Shown piece after piece: positions 23,722-25,061 of a stretch of DNA of 25,061 nucleotides. The translations under genes and the position numbers were made by a program. Position 1 is the first letter of the stretch. Every line of letters begins with the position of its first letter. Origin of the DNA: DASPKS01 sp035628035 (GTDB lineage: Bacteria; Bacteroidota; Rhodothermia; Rhodothermales; Rubricoccaceae). The notes beneath the pieces were generated by a model, which searched no databases, was not told the DNA's origin, and was given only the letters and a program-made list of their open reading frames with translations. Location of the stretch: assembly GCA_035628035.1 (NCBI GenBank), contig DASPKS010000277.1, positions 1 through 25,061 of the forward strand, written 5' to 3'.

Positions 23722-24186
23722 TCAGGGGGCTAGGAGCGAGTCGGCCTGGAAGGGGGGGAACGCCGCGTAGTCACGGCCGATGACGATGGAGGCGTCGAGG
23801 AACCGGCCCCCGGCGGTGTCGACGCGGACGCGCGCGGCGTCCACGCCGACGGCGTCGGCCACACGCCCAGCGGCGGCTCCGTCGCCGATGCGGTCGACGA
23901 CGAACGTGGAGTCGATGTCGAACGACGAGTAGTTCCCGCTCTCGATGACGTCGAACCCCCGGCGGCGGAGGTACCGCGTGAGCGTGGCGGCGAGCCCGCT
24001 GGTGCCGGCCCCATTGCGGACCTCCACCTGGACCACGTCGCCGATGAGCCCCTCCGGAGCGGCCTCGCGGCCGGCGTCGGGGTGGGGGGTGAAGGTGCGC
24101 GCGGCGAGGCCGTAGAGGAGCACGAGCACGAGGAGCCCGGCGACAACAAGGGCGGTGTTGAGGAGGACGTCAGCGAGGCGACCCAT
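23722..24186 (-). CDS. LytR C-terminal-domain membrane protein
   Basis: This is a 154-residue protein. One N-terminal transmembrane segment (about 8-28, LVVAGLLVLVLLYGLAA) would anchor it with the rest outside the cytoplasm. The soluble part fits the LytR_C domain: VVQVEVRNGAGTSGLAATLTRYLRRRGFDV (in part: EVRNGAGTSGLA about 54-65), SSFDIDSTFVVDRIG and a late FLDASIVIGRDYA. LytR_C domains occur at the end of cell-wall ligases and alone; their binding role is not settled. It is placed directly before rsfS, an arrangement common in Bacteroidota. Stop TGA is 7 bases before rsfS. The start ATG at 24186 is 36 bases after a terminator-like hairpin. Confidence 0.9.
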   Translation of the reverse strand: MGRLADVLLNTALVVAGLLVLVLLYGLAARTFTPHPDAGREAAPEGLIGDVVQVEVRNGAGTSGLAATLTRYLRRRGFDVIESGNYSSFDIDSTFVVDRIGDGAAAGRVADAVGVDAARVRVDTAGGRFLDASIVIGRDYAAFPPFQADSLLAP

Positions 24187-24221
24187 CCGGTTCGGTCCGC
24201 GTGGGCGGCCCCCTAGAAACG

Positions 24222-24255
24222 CCTACGGCGCACAGGGGGTCCGGCGCGCCGTAGG
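24222..24255 (-). terminator. Terminator-like hairpin between the surface protein and LytR_C genes
   Basis: A perfect 10-bp inverted repeat, CCTACGGCGC (24222-24231) with GCGCCGTAGG (24246-24255), encloses a 14-base loop. On the minus strand the stem is followed by CGTTTCT, a weak T-run. It lies 22 bases after the upstream minus-strand stop (24278), so it may separate that gene from the LytR_C-rsfS unit. Confidence 0.55.
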
Positions 24256-24277
24256 AGAACCGTTCCGGGTGCCCCGC

Positions 24278-24832
24278 TCATCGGGTGCGCCAGAAGACGT
24301 CGTCGTCCGAGCCGAACCGGGCCTGGAACGCGGTGCCGCCGGGGTAGCCGTAGCCATACGCCCCGTACCCGTAGGGGGACGCGTAAGCGCCGTACGGGCT
24401 CTGCTGGATCTGGAGCCGGAGCAGCGTGTTCCCCGTCGGGCGGTAGGCCACCTCCGCGTTGCGGAGAAAGACGCGCGCCGGGGTATCCCCGCCGAGGCCG
24501 AGGGCGTGCTGCACGTCGGCCGAGCCGAAGGGGCTGTGCGCCACGCCCACGTCCACGCGCGCCGCGAGGTTGTGCGTGGGCTGCCACTGCAGCGAGGTGG
24601 TGTAGACGCCGAGGCCGAGGCTGCTCCCGCCCATCGCCGAGTAGGAGAACTCGTAAGAATGGCTGAGCCGGAACGCCGAGCGGCTGAAGGCGCCGCCGAG
24701 CGCAGGCGTCTCCGCGCCGTAGAGGTCCGCCGGCGCGGGGCCGTCGGGTCGCTCCGAGCGGAGCTGGGCGTGCGCGGGCACGGCGAGCCAGAGGGCGGCG
24801 GCGAGGAGGAGCGTGGCGGAGAAGGCGCGCAT
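24278..24832 (-). CDS. Secreted/outer-membrane protein with Tyr/Gly-rich tail
   Basis: This is a 184-residue protein. A signal peptide covers about residues 1-22 (cleavage after AHAQ). The mature part is rich in aromatic and small residues with alternating pattern: SRSAFRLSHSYEFSYSAMGG (about 50-69), SLGLGVYTTSLQWQ, AARVDVGVAHSPFG, FLRNAEVAYRPTGNTLLRL, typical of short beta-strands of a membrane barrel or a surface fibre. Residues 143-166 are a Tyr/Gly/Pro-rich low-complexity run (PYGAYASPYGYGAYGYGYPG). I do not recognise a named family. ATG 24832 is preceded by a TTGACA-N18-TATCCT promoter candidate. It lies upstream of LytR_C and rsfS but is probably ended by its own terminator. A structural or adhesive role is a guess. 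Confidence 0.8.
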   Translation of the reverse strand: MRAFSATLLLAAALWLAVPAHAQLRSERPDGPAPADLYGAETPALGGAFSRSAFRLSHSYEFSYSAMGGSSLGLGVYTTSLQWQPTHNLAARVDVGVAHSPFGSADVQHALGLGGDTPARVFLRNAEVAYRPTGNTLLRLQIQQSPYGAYASPYGYGAYGYGYPGGTAFQARFGSDDDVFWRTR

Positions 24833-24854
24833 ACGGGAGGCGGGGTTCCGGGGC

Positions 24855-24887
24855 GGAAGGATAGCGGCGGGCGGCGCGGGGTGTCAA
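24855..24887 (-). promoter_or_regulatory. Two-part promoter for the Tyr/Gly-rich protein gene
   Basis: Read on the minus strand, TTGACA (24887-24882), an 18-base spacer and TATCCTTCC (24863-24855) match both a sigma-70-like -35/-10 arrangement and TTG-N21 before a TAnnCTTC-type box. Initiation would fall about 15 bases before the ATG at 24832. Confidence 0.5.
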
Positions 24888-25001
24888 TACAACGGGCGGT
24901 GCCCTTTGTTCGCCGCCGCGAGGGCACAACGGCATGCCGAGCGCGCGTCGTATCCGCCCCCGAAGAAGAAGCCGTGACGCGTACCCCACCTTATCGACGG
25001 G

Positions 25002-25009
25002 TACCTTCC
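25002..25009 (+). promoter_or_regulatory. Candidate -7 box (TACCTTCC) for the gene at the right edge
   Basis: This is an exact copy of the boxes at 3563 and 10338, ending 25 bases before ATG 25035. It supports the reality of the truncated gene. Confidence 0.4.
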
Positions 25010-25034
25010 CCGCCCTCGTTTTCTCCACCGACCA

Positions 25035-25061
25035 ATGTCCGACCGCCCCCCGCTCAAGCAG
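25035..25061 (+). CDS. Start of a gene cut by the window edge
   Basis: ATG 25035 opens a frame of nine codons (MSDRPPLKQ) to the window end. It is preceded by a TACCTTCC box at the right distance and a pyrimidine-rich leader like other genes here. The product cannot be identified from nine residues. Confidence 0.5.

Overview
The window is a chromosomal stretch of a very GC-rich bacterium of the Bacteroidota. It carries a sprA gene (the giant outer-membrane translocon protein of type IX secretion), the tail of a Bat (aerotolerance-type) operon, a dnaX-ybaB-recR cluster, and start codons that mostly lack Shine-Dalgarno sequences. High GC combined with sprA suggests the Rhodothermia branch (Rubricoccus/Rubrivirga/Rhodothermaceae-like). 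That placement is an inference from gene content and composition, not a database match. Codons end overwhelmingly in G or C, and genes are packed with 1-4 base overlaps.

Layout. 1-3549 (+): end of a Bat-type operon with two TPR/BatC-like proteins (the first cut by the window edge), a BatD-like membrane protein and a BatE-like TPR/SH3 protein. 3575-4863 (+): thymidine kinase and an RDD-family membrane protein, followed by a strong intrinsic terminator. 4972-8575 (+): dnaX, ybaB, recR and a LOG-family (nucleotide 5'-monophosphate phosphoribohydrolase-type) gene. 8583-10235 (+): a fused, two-domain FbpB-type ABC permease without its ATPase or binding protein. 10365-11534 (+): a saccharopine/lysine dehydrogenase-like gene, convergent with a minus-strand pair (short-chain dehydrogenase; SnoaL/DUF4440-like lipoprotein, 11531-12764). 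12765-13181: the only long intergenic region, with divergent promoter candidates and a structured leader for sprA. 13182-21071 (+): sprA, 2629 codons. 21100-21885 (+): lipB; 21976-22329 (+): a small, very acidic protein of unknown function. 22326-24832 (-): a probable outer-membrane/surface protein, a LytR_C-domain membrane protein, rsfS, a lipoprotein and a DUF423 membrane protein. 25035 (+): first codons of a further gene.

How the genes relate. The plus-strand genes are mostly housekeeping: DNA replication and recombination-repair (dnaX/ybaB/recR), nucleotide salvage (tdk, LOG), lipoate transfer (lipB) and envelope functions (Bat, sprA). The minus-strand cluster at the right is envelope-related plus the ribosome silencing factor. 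I see no tRNA, rRNA, CRISPR array, transposon, integrase or phage gene, and no sign of a recent insertion.

I did not find a convincing new multi-gene system. The most interesting signals are regulatory: a promoter-like box sitting in the loop of a terminator just ahead of dnaX, a leader ahead of sprA that can form mutually exclusive hairpins, a recurrent TAnCTTnC box in front of many start codons, and pyrimidine-rich leaders without Shine-Dalgarno sites. Promoter and structure calls were made by eye and are inferences.
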